This document shows, piece after piece, positions 26,884 through 33,484 of a DNA stretch of 64,000 nt. Each line of letters opens with the position of its first letter. Position 1 is the first letter of the stretch. Made by a program: the position numbers and the translations under genes. Below the pieces are notes generated by a model that saw only the letters and a program-made list of their open reading frames with translations, searched no databases and was not told the origin of the DNA. The stretch comes from Candidatus Saccharimonadota bacterium (GTDB lineage Bacteria; Patescibacteriota; Saccharimonadia; Saccharimonadales; Saccharimonadaceae): NCBI GenBank assembly GCA_905372095.1, contig CAJPNK010000001.1:310001-374000 (forward strand), in the 5' to 3' direction.

Positions 26884-28643
26884 TTCGCTTTGATAAGGGC
26901 TATTCTCTAGCAGTAATGATTATAATGACAACATTTATATTGGCGGTGCTAGCGGCTGCATACCGCGTTACTACGCGTTCGTATATTTATTCTCGCGAGG
27001 AGTATTATTATAAGCTGGCTCAAGAAGCTGGCGAATCGGGGACGGCGGCAGCTAATGCGTGTCTAGATATAAACAACTGGAAACAAACATGGGGCCATGT
27101 TGCTGGAGCCGCTGGCTTGTATCTAACGCCAAGTAGCGACTGCAAAGGTCAAGACGGTAAGATTCCGACCAACAAATACGTTATGAGCGAAGGTTCGATC
27201 CGTACAATTTTCACTGTTGGCGACCTTAATTTTCATGATGATCATCATTCGGATGTCTCGGCTGTTGGCAAAACGCAGCTTGTGGATTCTGGCGGTATGG
27301 TTTTGCGAGAGTACACTGTTTCGGTTAAAAAACTTATCACTCGTCCGGGTTTGGTTGCTACGAAGTCTTCTAGCGGTACTTATCGAACGTGCGGTATTCT
27401 ATCCAATAGTATTTGGTGTTGGGGTAGGAATCGTTATGGTCAGTTGGGCAACGGGAGGTCTGTTGGTCATAATCCAGGCAATCCAGCAAAAGCTGCGCTT
27501 AGCGTCGATTCCGATATACCAGTCAAAGTAGTTAAACAAACAGGAGTTCTCTACGGTAAGAGAATTGATGACTTATTTACCGCCCAGTATCATAGCTGCG
27601 CTTTAGCTGAAGGTAAAGTTTATTGCTGGGGTTATAACGGTACTGGTCAGCTTGGTAATGGACGATCTGGCGCAGAAGAACATTCAAATGTTCCTATTGA
27701 GGTTAAGGGGGCGCTGGCTGGTAAAACGGTAACTAGTATCGGCGGTTCATATAATACTTCGTGTGCTATCGCTGGCGGCAAGATATATTGCTGGGGCGAG
27801 GGTTATTACGGCGTGACTGGTACTGGTGACAATACAAAGGTGCGCCCATGGCCGACTTTAGTTAGAGCAGGTGTTTCTGGCGGTCTGCCGAATAATTATA
27901 CGGCAACTGCGTTAGCGACCAGTGGTACGCGGTCGATGAATATGTGCGCTATCGCCAATGGCTTTGCTTATTGCTGGGGTCAGAATAATGTTGGTCAAAT
28001 TGGCAATAATACCTTTGCTAGTCCTGCTGATAAGCCAGTATACAGCCCGATGAAAGTTTCTGGTTTGACTAATGTTACAAATATATCGCAGGACGGATAT
28101 TTGGCTCAAAGCGGCGAGCCAGACAGATTTACTCATGTATGCGCTGCTGCTAACGGCGAGGCATACTGCTGGGGTAATGGTCGTGCTGGGCAATTAGGTA
28201 TGAATTATATTGGTTATATTAGTAAAAAGGCTACGCCAGTTAAGGTTGACAGACCAGCAGGCCTGTCTCCGTCAGATAAAGTGAAAAAGGTCGAAGTTGG
28301 TATTTGGCATTCGTGTATGTTGATGACCAGCGGCAGGGTATTCTGCTGGGGGACGAATGCCTACGGTCATTTGGGAGCAAACCTCCCTCTTGGCGCGCTT
28401 CCCAACAACCGATCAGTAAAACCGATAGAGATATTGGTTGGCCCAGGCGGAATTCCGGCAGGACAGAGAATAATTGATATTGCTGCTGGCGCTAACCGTG
28501 GATGCGCAGTGGTGGAAAACGGGCGTTCGTACTGCTGGGGCTTGAATGATGCCGGGCAAATTGGCGACGGTACCCATATTGATGCCCGCGCACCGACCGA
28601 GTCATTATTCTTGCGCCCGACGCAGAACCGCTATATCTATTAA
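26880..28643 (+). CDS. GspK/PilX-like tip pilin carrying a seven-bladed RCC1 propeller
   Basis: A 587-residue protein. The leader ends G7-Y8-SLAV, a prepilin site lacking Glu at +5, which is characteristic of the tip subunit GspK. After the helix and a short pilin-like region, residues about 165-585 hold seven RCC1-type repeats, each of the form C-x8..9-C-W-G followed by GQLGNG-like turns (first Cys171, last repeat near 541). Seven repeats make one closed beta-propeller; the two cysteines per blade suggest disulfides, suiting an extracellular position. The inferred role is an adhesin at the pilus tip. Confidence 0.88.
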   Translation: MIRFDKGYSLAVMIIMTTFILAVLAAAYRVTTRSYIYSREEYYYKLAQEAGESGTAAANACLDINNWKQTWGHVAGAAGLYLTPSSDCKGQDGKIPTNKYVMSEGSIRTIFTVGDLNFHDDHHSDVSAVGKTQLVDSGGMVLREYTVSVKKLITRPGLVATKSSSGTYRTCGILSNSIWCWGRNRYGQLGNGRSVGHNPGNPAKAALSVDSDIPVKVVKQTGVLYGKRIDDLFTAQYHSCALAEGKVYCWGYNGTGQLGNGRSGAEEHSNVPIEVKGALAGKTVTSIGGSYNTSCAIAGGKIYCWGEGYYGVTGTGDNTKVRPWPTLVRAGVSGGLPNNYTATALATSGTRSMNMCAIANGFAYCWGQNNVGQIGNNTFASPADKPVYSPMKVSGLTNVTNISQDGYLAQSGEPDRFTHVCAAANGEAYCWGNGRAGQLGMNYIGYISKKATPVKVDRPAGLSPSDKVKKVEVGIWHSCMLMTSGRVFCWGTNAYGHLGANLPLGALPNNRSVKPIEILVGPGGIPAGQRIIDIAAGANRGCAVVENGRSYCWGLNDAGQIGDGTHIDARAPTESLFLRPTQNRYIY

Positions 28644-28650
28644 AAACCAC

Positions 28651-28679
28651 TTGCGCTTTCGTTATCGGTGTAGTATTAT
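28651..28679 (+). promoter_or_regulatory. Promoter of the major pilin gene
   Basis: TTGCGC (28651-28656), 17 bp, TATTAT (28674-28679). This gives a leader of about 37 nt containing an AGGGGG ribosome site, so the major pilin can be expressed apart from the minor-pilin operon. Confidence 0.65.
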
Positions 28680-28722
28680 CAAATTACAATTAACTAACAT
28701 AATAAATAGGGGGCACATTACT

Positions 28723-29169
28723 GTGACAACAAAACAACTTAAAAACCGAGGTTTCACCCTTGTTGAGCTCTTGATCGTGATCGTCATCATCGCGATTTTG
28801 ACGGTGATCGCACTGGTTGCATATAATGGTATTCAGAATCAGGCACGCAAAACAACGGCAGAATCAAGTGCTAAGACTGCTGCGGATAAGGTACAGATTT
28901 ATTACACCAAAGAAGGCAAATATCCAACAGATCTAGGTGTACTTGGCTCGGCTAGTGTTAATGAAACGTATCACATTGATTCTAACGCCGTTATATATGA
29001 GGTCGGTGGAACGTTGCAGGGCGCGTTTTCCGATAAACCAGACAAACCAAACACTGTTGGCTACAAGAGATGCAACGATAATGGTGGGCAAATCTACTGG
29101 TATGATTTTACTCAAACTGGCGCAGCAGGTAACCAAGTCCGTAAGCTTGGCGACCAGACTGGCTGTTAG
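28723..29169 (+). CDS. Major type IV pilin
   Basis: A 148-residue prepilin: a 10-residue leader ending in Gly, then FTLVELLIVIVIIAIL with Glu at mature position 5, the classic PilA/GspG signature. Two cysteines near the C terminus (CNDNGG and the final Cys) could form the D-loop disulfide. The start is GTG 28723, chosen because AGGGGG (28708-28713) lies 9 nt upstream; the longer frame would lie inside the preceding gene. It has its own promoter and a strong terminator, consistent with high expression. Confidence 0.92.
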   Translation: MTTKQLKNRGFTLVELLIVIVIIAILTVIALVAYNGIQNQARKTTAESSAKTAADKVQIYYTKEGKYPTDLGVLGSASVNETYHIDSNAVIYEVGGTLQGAFSDKPDKPNTVGYKRCNDNGGQIYWYDFTQTGAAGNQVRKLGDQTGC

Positions 29170-29201
29170 TACTGTATAGTAGTACAAAGCTTATAAAGTA
29201 T

Positions 29202-29233
29202 AAAATACTCCGGCTTCTGTCGGAGTATTTTTG
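29202..29233 (+). terminator. Terminator after the major pilin gene
   Basis: AAAATACTCCG (29202-29212) pairs perfectly with CGGAGTATTTT (29221-29231) around an 8-nt loop. The A- and T-rich flanks also let it serve the convergent glyA gene. Confidence 0.9.
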
Positions 29234-29255
29234 TTTGTTGAGCTGAGCGTGAGTC

Positions 29256-30527
29256 TTAGATATACTTCAATCCTTGACAAAACTCCCGCACTTCCTCGCG
29301 TAGTACGGCTAGCTTCTCCTCGTCTTCGCGGGCGTCAATCGCTTGCTTGATCCATTCAGCGATTCGCGCCATGTCGTCGGGCTGGCAGCCGCGGGTGGTG
29401 ATGGCGGGCGTGCCCAGGCGAATGCCGCTAGGGCGGAACATTGGCAGCGGGTCGTTGGGTACGGCGTTGGCGTTTAGTGTCAGACCGATCTTATCGATAG
29501 CAGCCTCGGCGGTCTTGCCATCGATACCAAAACTCTTGTTGATGTCGGCCAATATCAAGTGATTGCTAGTGCCGCCAGTCACTAATTGGAAGTCGCGTTT
29601 TTGCAGCTCCTCGGCTAGCCGTGCGGCGTTAGCGACGATATTTTTCGCGTAGTCGCGGAACTCGGACTGCAGCGCCTCGCCGAAAGCTACCGCTTTGGCG
29701 GCGATGGTGTTCATATGCGGGCCGCCTTGCATACCTGGGAAGACTGCCCGATCAATTAGTGTCGGGATGTTCTCGAGCGTTTTGGCGGGTTTTTTGAGCG
29801 GACTAGTCACCTTGCCCATACTGAGTATTAAGCCGCCGCGCGGGCCGCGCAGTGTCTTGTGGGTGGTAGTAGTCATGACATGAAAGCCGTAATCAAGCGG
29901 ATTCTTGGCCACGCCGCCAGCGATCAGCCCGGCAATATGCGCTACGTCGGCCATCAGCAGGCAGCCGTCGATTTCGCGGCCGATTTCGACGAATTTCGCC
30001 CAGTCCATTTCGCGCGGGTAGGCGCTAAAACCTGCTAGAATAATGCGCGGCTGGTGTTCGTGCGCCAGGCGACGAATTTCTTCATAATCGATTTCGCCAG
30101 TTTCGATATTTTTCATTTTATACGGGACGAAGTTGTATAAATGAGCGCTGCGAGTTACAGGCGAGCCGTGTGTCAGATGTCCGCCATGGCTCAAGTCCAT
30201 TGCCAAGATGGTATCGCCTGGCTGGCACCAAGCGCTATAGACCGCTTCGTTAGCTGGCGCGCCGCTGTGCGGCTGGACATTAGCGTGGTCGGCGCGGAAT
30301 AATTTTTTGGCGCGGTCGATAGCGAGCTGTTCGATACGGTCGGTGAATTCTTGGCCGCCGTAATAGCGTCGACCGGGGTAGCCCTCGCTGTACTTATTGG
30401 TAAAAACGCTGCCAAGCGCCTTTCGTACGTCCTGGCTGACATAATTTTCACTTGGTATCAATTCCAAACCGTCACGCTGGCGCTCCTCTTCGCCAGCGAT
30501 ACAATCAGCAACTGCGATGTCTTTCAT
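29256..30527 (-). CDS. glyA: Serine hydroxymethyltransferase
   Basis: PLP enzyme converting serine and tetrahydrofolate to glycine and methylene-tetrahydrofolate, the substrate of FolD (encoded at 35116-35931). The 423-residue protein has NVQPHSGAPAN near 83, the PLP-lysine motif TTTTHKTLRGPRGG (about 220-233) and GTPAITTRG near the C terminus. A near-perfect AAGGAGG lies 6 nt before the ATG, one of the few strong Shine-Dalgarno sites in the window, and predicts high expression. Confidence 0.97.
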   Translation of the reverse strand: MKDIAVADCIAGEEERQRDGLELIPSENYVSQDVRKALGSVFTNKYSEGYPGRRYYGGQEFTDRIEQLAIDRAKKLFRADHANVQPHSGAPANEAVYSAWCQPGDTILAMDLSHGGHLTHGSPVTRSAHLYNFVPYKMKNIETGEIDYEEIRRLAHEHQPRIILAGFSAYPREMDWAKFVEIGREIDGCLLMADVAHIAGLIAGGVAKNPLDYGFHVMTTTTHKTLRGPRGGLILSMGKVTSPLKKPAKTLENIPTLIDRAVFPGMQGGPHMNTIAAKAVAFGEALQSEFRDYAKNIVANAARLAEELQKRDFQLVTGGTSNHLILADINKSFGIDGKTAEAAIDKIGLTLNANAVPNDPLPMFRPSGIRLGTPAITTRGCQPDDMARIAEWIKQAIDAREDEEKLAVLREEVREFCQGLKYI

Positions 30528-30615
30528 GATTATCCTCCTTTTTCTTATCTATATTTTAGCACTTATAATCATTTACTGTAACGTTTTGAAATAGAGTTGG
30601 TTGCGATTGAGTTTC

Positions 30616-30644
30616 TTGACAATATATCATATCAGGTATATTAT
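30616..30644 (+). promoter_or_regulatory. Promoter and possible autoregulatory operator of the HTH-MurA gene
   Basis: TTGACA (30616-30621), 17 bp, TATTAT (30639-30644), then 6 nt to the ATG. An inverted repeat, AATATA (30621-30626) and TATATT (30637-30642), spans the core promoter; the fused HTH domain could bind it, which is an inference. Confidence 0.75.
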
Positions 30645-30650
30645 GGTGAC

Positions 30651-32174
30651 ATGAAAACGGCGAAGTATCTCAAAAATATTGGCGCGCTCATCCAAGAAAC
30701 GCGCCAAGCACGCAACATGACTCAAAACGAACTGGCAGAGGAGCTTGGCACTAGCCAGTCGGCAATTAATCGAATTGAGAACGGCAAGCAGAATATCAGC
30801 CTCGAGATGATCGCGCGTATCGGCGAGGTGCTGTCAAGCGAAATAGTACGGATTAATAGCTCGGGCAAAACTAACTTTCGCATCAACGGCGGCCGGGAGC
30901 TGCATGGTGAAATTGAAATCAAAACTAGCAAGAACGCTGCTGTTGGATTGCTGTGTGCTAGCTTGCTAAATAAGGGCAAAACGACGCTGCGCCGGGTAGC
31001 ACGGATTGAGGAAGTTAATCGAATTATTGAGGTTCTGGAAAGTATAGGCGTGCGATGCCGCTGGATTAGCGAGCATGACCTAGAGATTGATCCGCCGAGG
31101 GTCTTGCAGCTCGACAGTATGGATGTTGAGGCCGCCAAGCGGACGCGCAGTATCATTATGTTTTTAGGTCCGCTATCACATCAATATGAGACGTTCAAGA
31201 TACCATTTGCTGGCGGTTGCAGCCTAGGCACGCGGACGGTTGAACCGCATATGACGGGCTTAGCACCGTTTGGTTTGAGCGTCGAGGCGGCCAATGATAA
31301 CTATATTGCCACGGCTAAGCCACAGCATGTCGACCGGGCGATTATTTTAACTGAACGCGGCGATACAGTCACCGAGAATGTCGTTATGGCGGCAGCGCTT
31401 TATGATGGTACAACTATTATTCGTAATGCTAGCCCAAACTATATGGTGCAAGATGTTTGTTTCTTTCTAGAAAAGCTAGGTGTCAAAATAGAGGGCATCG
31501 GTACTACTGTTCTCAAGATTACTGGCAAAAGGTCAATTGACTGTGACGTCGAGTACTTCCCAAGCGAAGACCCAATCGAGGCGATGAGTTTCGTGGCGGC
31601 TGGCGTCGTGACTAATTCAGAAATTACTATCAAGCGCGTGCCGATAGAGTTCATGGAGTTAGAATTGGCGACTTTGGCGGGTATGGGCCTGCAGTACGAT
31701 ATTTCCGAAGAGTATATGGCGCGCAATGGTCGCACTCGTCTAGTTGATGTAGTGCTCAAAAAATCCGAATTGCATGCTCCAAAAGATAAAATTCATGCTC
31801 TGCCGTTTCCGGGTATCAACATGGATAATCTACCGTTCTTAGGATTATGCGCCACGGTAGCCAAGGGTCGCACGCTGATTCACGACTGGAGCTACGAAAA
31901 TCGAGCAATCTACTTTACTGAACTGACTAAAATGAATGCTCAAGTAAATATGGTCGATCCGCACCGGGTTTATATCTCTGGCCCGACTCGCTGGAAGCCG
32001 GCTGATATCACAGCACCAGCCGCACTGCGTCCGAGCGTGGTGATTTTGCTAGCGATGCTGGCGGCGCCTGGCAAATCGGTACTGCGCGATGTTTACAATA
32101 TCAATCGCGGCTACGAAGATATTGCTAACCGCCTGAACTCGCTAGGTGCAGATATCGAAACCGTTTGGGAATAG
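30651..32174 (+). CDS. murA: XRE-type HTH domain fused to MurA
   Basis: A 507-residue fusion. Residues about 3-65 form a Cro/C1-type helix-turn-helix (ETRQARNMTQNELAEELGTSQSAINRIENGKQ, here only as its extent). Residues about 80-507 are UDP-GlcNAc enolpyruvyl transferase, the first step of peptidoglycan synthesis, with Lys94-Asn95 (TSKNAAVG) and the catalytic Cys190 in FAGGCSLGTR, so it should be active and fosfomycin-type Cys chemistry is retained. Ordinary MurA is about 420 residues with no HTH. ATG 30651 follows a perfect leaderless promoter. MurB is encoded at 24005. Confidence 0.93.
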   Translation: MKTAKYLKNIGALIQETRQARNMTQNELAEELGTSQSAINRIENGKQNISLEMIARIGEVLSSEIVRINSSGKTNFRINGGRELHGEIEIKTSKNAAVGLLCASLLNKGKTTLRRVARIEEVNRIIEVLESIGVRCRWISEHDLEIDPPRVLQLDSMDVEAAKRTRSIIMFLGPLSHQYETFKIPFAGGCSLGTRTVEPHMTGLAPFGLSVEAANDNYIATAKPQHVDRAIILTERGDTVTENVVMAAALYDGTTIIRNASPNYMVQDVCFFLEKLGVKIEGIGTTVLKITGKRSIDCDVEYFPSEDPIEAMSFVAAGVVTNSEITIKRVPIEFMELELATLAGMGLQYDISEEYMARNGRTRLVDVVLKKSELHAPKDKIHALPFPGINMDNLPFLGLCATVAKGRTLIHDWSYENRAIYFTELTKMNAQVNMVDPHRVYISGPTRWKPADITAPAALRPSVVILLAMLAAPGKSVLRDVYNINRGYEDIANRLNSLGADIETVWE

Positions 32175-32202
32175 TGACAATCAAGCGCCTGTCTGCTATA
32201 GT
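32174..32202 (+). promoter_or_regulatory. Promoter of the hairpin-unit/tRNA-His transcript
   Basis: GTGACA (32174-32179), 17 bp, TATAGT (32197-32202). The start near 32209 would place both tRNA-like hairpin units and tRNA-His in one precursor ending at the 32505 terminator. Confidence 0.6.
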
Positions 32203-32229
32203 AATAAATGCCCTGGGAAGGGGTAATAT

Positions 32230-32304
32230 GGCGGAAGTAGCTCAGTTGGACAGCCTTGAGCGTTGAAAATAGCGCTCGCTCTAACCAACTGATAAGTTTT
32301 TCGC
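32230..32304 (+). ncRNA. tRNA-like hairpin unit 1, before tRNA-His
   Basis: The first 20 nt equal the 5' end of tRNA-His (GGCGGAAG acceptor strand to TCAGTTGG). Instead of the rest of a tRNA there are nested stems: acceptor-like GCGGAA/TTTCGC (32231-32236 with 32299-32304), TCAGTTGG/CCAACTGA (32242-32249 with 32285-32292) and GAGCG/CGCTC (32258-32262 with 32273-32277). The segment GCTCTAACCAACTGA is exactly antisense to the D-arm of the tRNA-His downstream. No anticodon or T-arm is present. Confidence 0.65.
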
Positions 32305-32328
32305 TAGTACGTTTCGGATTAGCTATAT

Positions 32329-32402
32329 GGCAGAAGTAGCTCAGTTGGACAGCCGTGAGCATCAAAGATAGCGCTCGCTCTAACCAACTGACAAGATTCT
32401 GC
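32329..32402 (+). ncRNA. tRNA-like hairpin unit 2, before tRNA-His
   Basis: It starts exactly 99 bp after unit 1 and 99 bp before tRNA-His. The same nested stems are kept despite sequence change: the acceptor-like stem is GCAGAA/TTCTGC (32330-32335 with 32397-32402), so the third pair has switched from G-C to A-U and the fourth from G-U to G-C. TCAGTTGG/CCAACTGA and GAGC/GCTC persist. A tail CTAGTACATTTCG matches unit 1 with one change. Confidence 0.65.
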
Positions 32403-32427
32403 TAGTACATTTCGTAGTATTCATTAT

Positions 32428-32505
32428 GGCGGAAGTAGCTCAGTTGGTTAGAGCGCTGGATTGTGGCTCCGGAGGCCGTGGGTTCGAATCCCATCTTTCG
32501 CCCCA
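32428..32505 (+). tRNA. tRNA-His (anticodon GUG)
   Basis: The 8-bp acceptor GGCGGAAG/CUUUCGCC includes the extra 5' G paired with C73 that marks tRNA-His. D-arm GCTCAGTTGGTTAGAGC, anticodon stem-loop CTGGA-UUGUGGC-TCCGG, T-arm GGTTCGAATCC, CCA encoded. Confidence 0.96.
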
Positions 32506-32552
32506 AATAAAACACCCGGTTTTCTTCATTAGTCTCGGGTGTTTTATTTGAC
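32505..32552. terminator. Bidirectional terminator after tRNA-His
   Basis: AAATAAAACACCCG (32505-32518) pairs perfectly with CGGGTGTTTTATTT (32536-32549) around a 17-nt loop. It also serves the convergent gene ending at 32568. Confidence 0.85.
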
Positions 32553-32567
32553 TCTAAATCATAAATA

Positions 32568-32978
32568 CTATCGGTTGAACGGGTCGCGCGACGGCTTGAT
32601 CGGCTCGGTGAAGGTGCGCGACGGAACGTCTGGCTCGGTTGTAGGCGTGATGAGCGACGATTTATTTGTCTGCGTCGTTCCGCCTTGTGAGTTTGCGTCA
32701 GAAACCCGCGAGCTTTGCGGCTGGCGGCTGTCGGTTATTTGCGTTCCATTAGCATTGGCTGCGGCAATTTGCTGGTCTTGCCAGGCTTTGCGATAAGCGT
32801 GTCTAACTCCAGAATCTTTGTATGCGCCGATATATTGCCGGTTGGTGTTTTGGCGCCGTTGAAAGCTATTCTTGGCAATCCTGCCGCCAACCTGCGGCTT
32901 GTTATTGGTTAATCCGCTTGAATGCATAGCATCGCTCTGTGTGCTATTAGTTGAGAAGCGGTCAAATAAACGTCCCAT
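32568..32978 (-). CDS. Small hydrophilic protein of unknown function
   Basis: A 136-residue, Asn/Gln/Ser/Thr- and Arg-rich protein without membrane segments or cysteines, probably largely disordered. I recognise no domain. The frame is open further upstream through the tRNA-Gly gene; ATG 32978 (MGRLFDRFS) is chosen because TATAAT (32990-32985) is 6 nt before it. Its promoter is back to back with that of tRNA-Gly. Confidence 0.65.
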   Translation of the reverse strand: MGRLFDRFSTNSTQSDAMHSSGLTNNKPQVGGRIAKNSFQRRQNTNRQYIGAYKDSGVRHAYRKAWQDQQIAAANANGTQITDSRQPQSSRVSDANSQGGTTQTNKSSLITPTTEPDVPSRTFTEPIKPSRDPFNR

Positions 32979-33019
32979 GCTTTTATTATACACTAACGTA
33001 ATGATATAATGTATAGCGC

Positions 33020-33094
33020 GCGGGTGTAGTACAGCGGTTAGTATGCGAGTTTTCCAAACTCGAGATCGGAGTTCGATTCTCCGCACCCGCACCA
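33020..33094 (+). tRNA. tRNA-Gly (anticodon UCC)
   Basis: Acceptor GCGGGTG/CACCCGC, anticodon stem-loop CGAGT-UUUCCAA-ACTCG, T-arm AGTTCGATTCT, encoded ACCA. TATAAT at 33005-33010 lies 9 nt upstream. It is the first gene of a transcript that continues through hairpin unit 3 to tRNA-Arg(UCU). Confidence 0.95.
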
Positions 33095-33102
33095 AAATAT
33101 TT

Positions 33103-33184
33103 GCCCCGATAGCTCAGCTGGTGAGCCCTCAGCGACAAAAATCGCATAGCTCTATCCAGCTTTTCTGTCTAAGCGAATCGGGCG
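33103..33184 (+). ncRNA. tRNA-like hairpin unit 3, before tRNA-Arg(UCU)
   Basis: It begins with the first 19 nt of the tRNA-Arg(UCU) downstream (GCCCCGATAGCTCAGCTGG), then has the same architecture as the tRNA-His units: acceptor-like CCCGAT/ATCGGG (33105-33110 with 33177-33182), AGCTGG/CCAGCT (33116-33121 with 33156-33161), GAGC/GCTC (33123-33126 with 33149-33152) and GCGA/TCGC. GCTCTATCCAGCT (33149-33161) is exactly antisense to the tRNA-Arg D-arm. The repeat period is 102 bp. Confidence 0.62.
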
Positions 33185-33204
33185 ACTAAATACATTTTCA
33201 GAGC

Positions 33205-33281
33205 GCCCCGATAGCTCAGCTGGATAGAGCAGGAGACTTCTAAGCTCAAGGCCGCAGGTTCGAACCCTGCTCGGGGTACCA
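33205..33281 (+). tRNA. tRNA-Arg (anticodon UCU)
   Basis: Acceptor GCCCCGA/TCGGGGT, D-arm GCTCAGCTGGATAGAGC, anticodon loop CUUCUAA, T-arm GGTTCGAACCC, encoded ACCA. The anticodon stem GGAGA/GCTCA has only three Watson-Crick pairs, with G-A and A-G mismatches at its two ends. Confidence 0.9.
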
Positions 33282-33301
33282 TTATTCAACTAACCGATAA
33301 T

Positions 33302-33329
33302 AAAAACTCATCGCAATGATGAGTTTTTT
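33302..33329. terminator. Bidirectional terminator between tRNA-Arg(UCU) and tRNA-Lys
   Basis: AAAAACTCATC (33302-33312) pairs perfectly with GATGAGTTTTT (33318-33328) around a 5-nt loop and is followed by T. Confidence 0.9.
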
Positions 33330-33342
33330 ACATGGAGTTTCG

Positions 33343-33419
33343 TGGAGGGCCAGGAGGGGCTCGAACCCTCGACACCCTGCTTAAGAGGCAGGTGCTCTAA
33401 CCAGCTGAGCTACTGGCCC
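33343..33419 (-). tRNA. tRNA-Lys (anticodon CUU)
   Basis: Acceptor GGGCCAG/CTGGCCC, D-arm GCTCAGCTGGTTAGAGC, anticodon stem-loop CCTGC-CUCUUAA-GCAGG, T-arm GGTTCGAGCCC, encoded CCA. The discriminator base is U, unusual for lysine tRNA. TATAAT (33435-33430) lies about 10 nt upstream. Confidence 0.93.
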
Positions 33420-33484
33420 TTATCTTTTCATTATAGCATAGATAGAGGTAAAAGTAAATAAGAACGCTAGGAGTTTTCGGTCTG

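Noticed and set aside
28933..29187. Frames on both strands within the major pilin gene
   Set aside because: They overlap a complete pilin gene with signal and terminator; no independent support.
32111..32365. Minus-strand frame through the tRNA-like hairpin units
   Set aside because: Its protein repeats (VQLSYF) only reflect the repeated tRNA sequence, and it overlaps murA.
32230..32402. Hairpin units as a CRISPR array or integron attC sites
   Set aside because: Only two copies here, no unique spacers, and the repeat is tRNA sequence; the attC core consensus (RYYYAAC with GTTRRRY) is not matched in both arms, and no cas or integrase gene is present.
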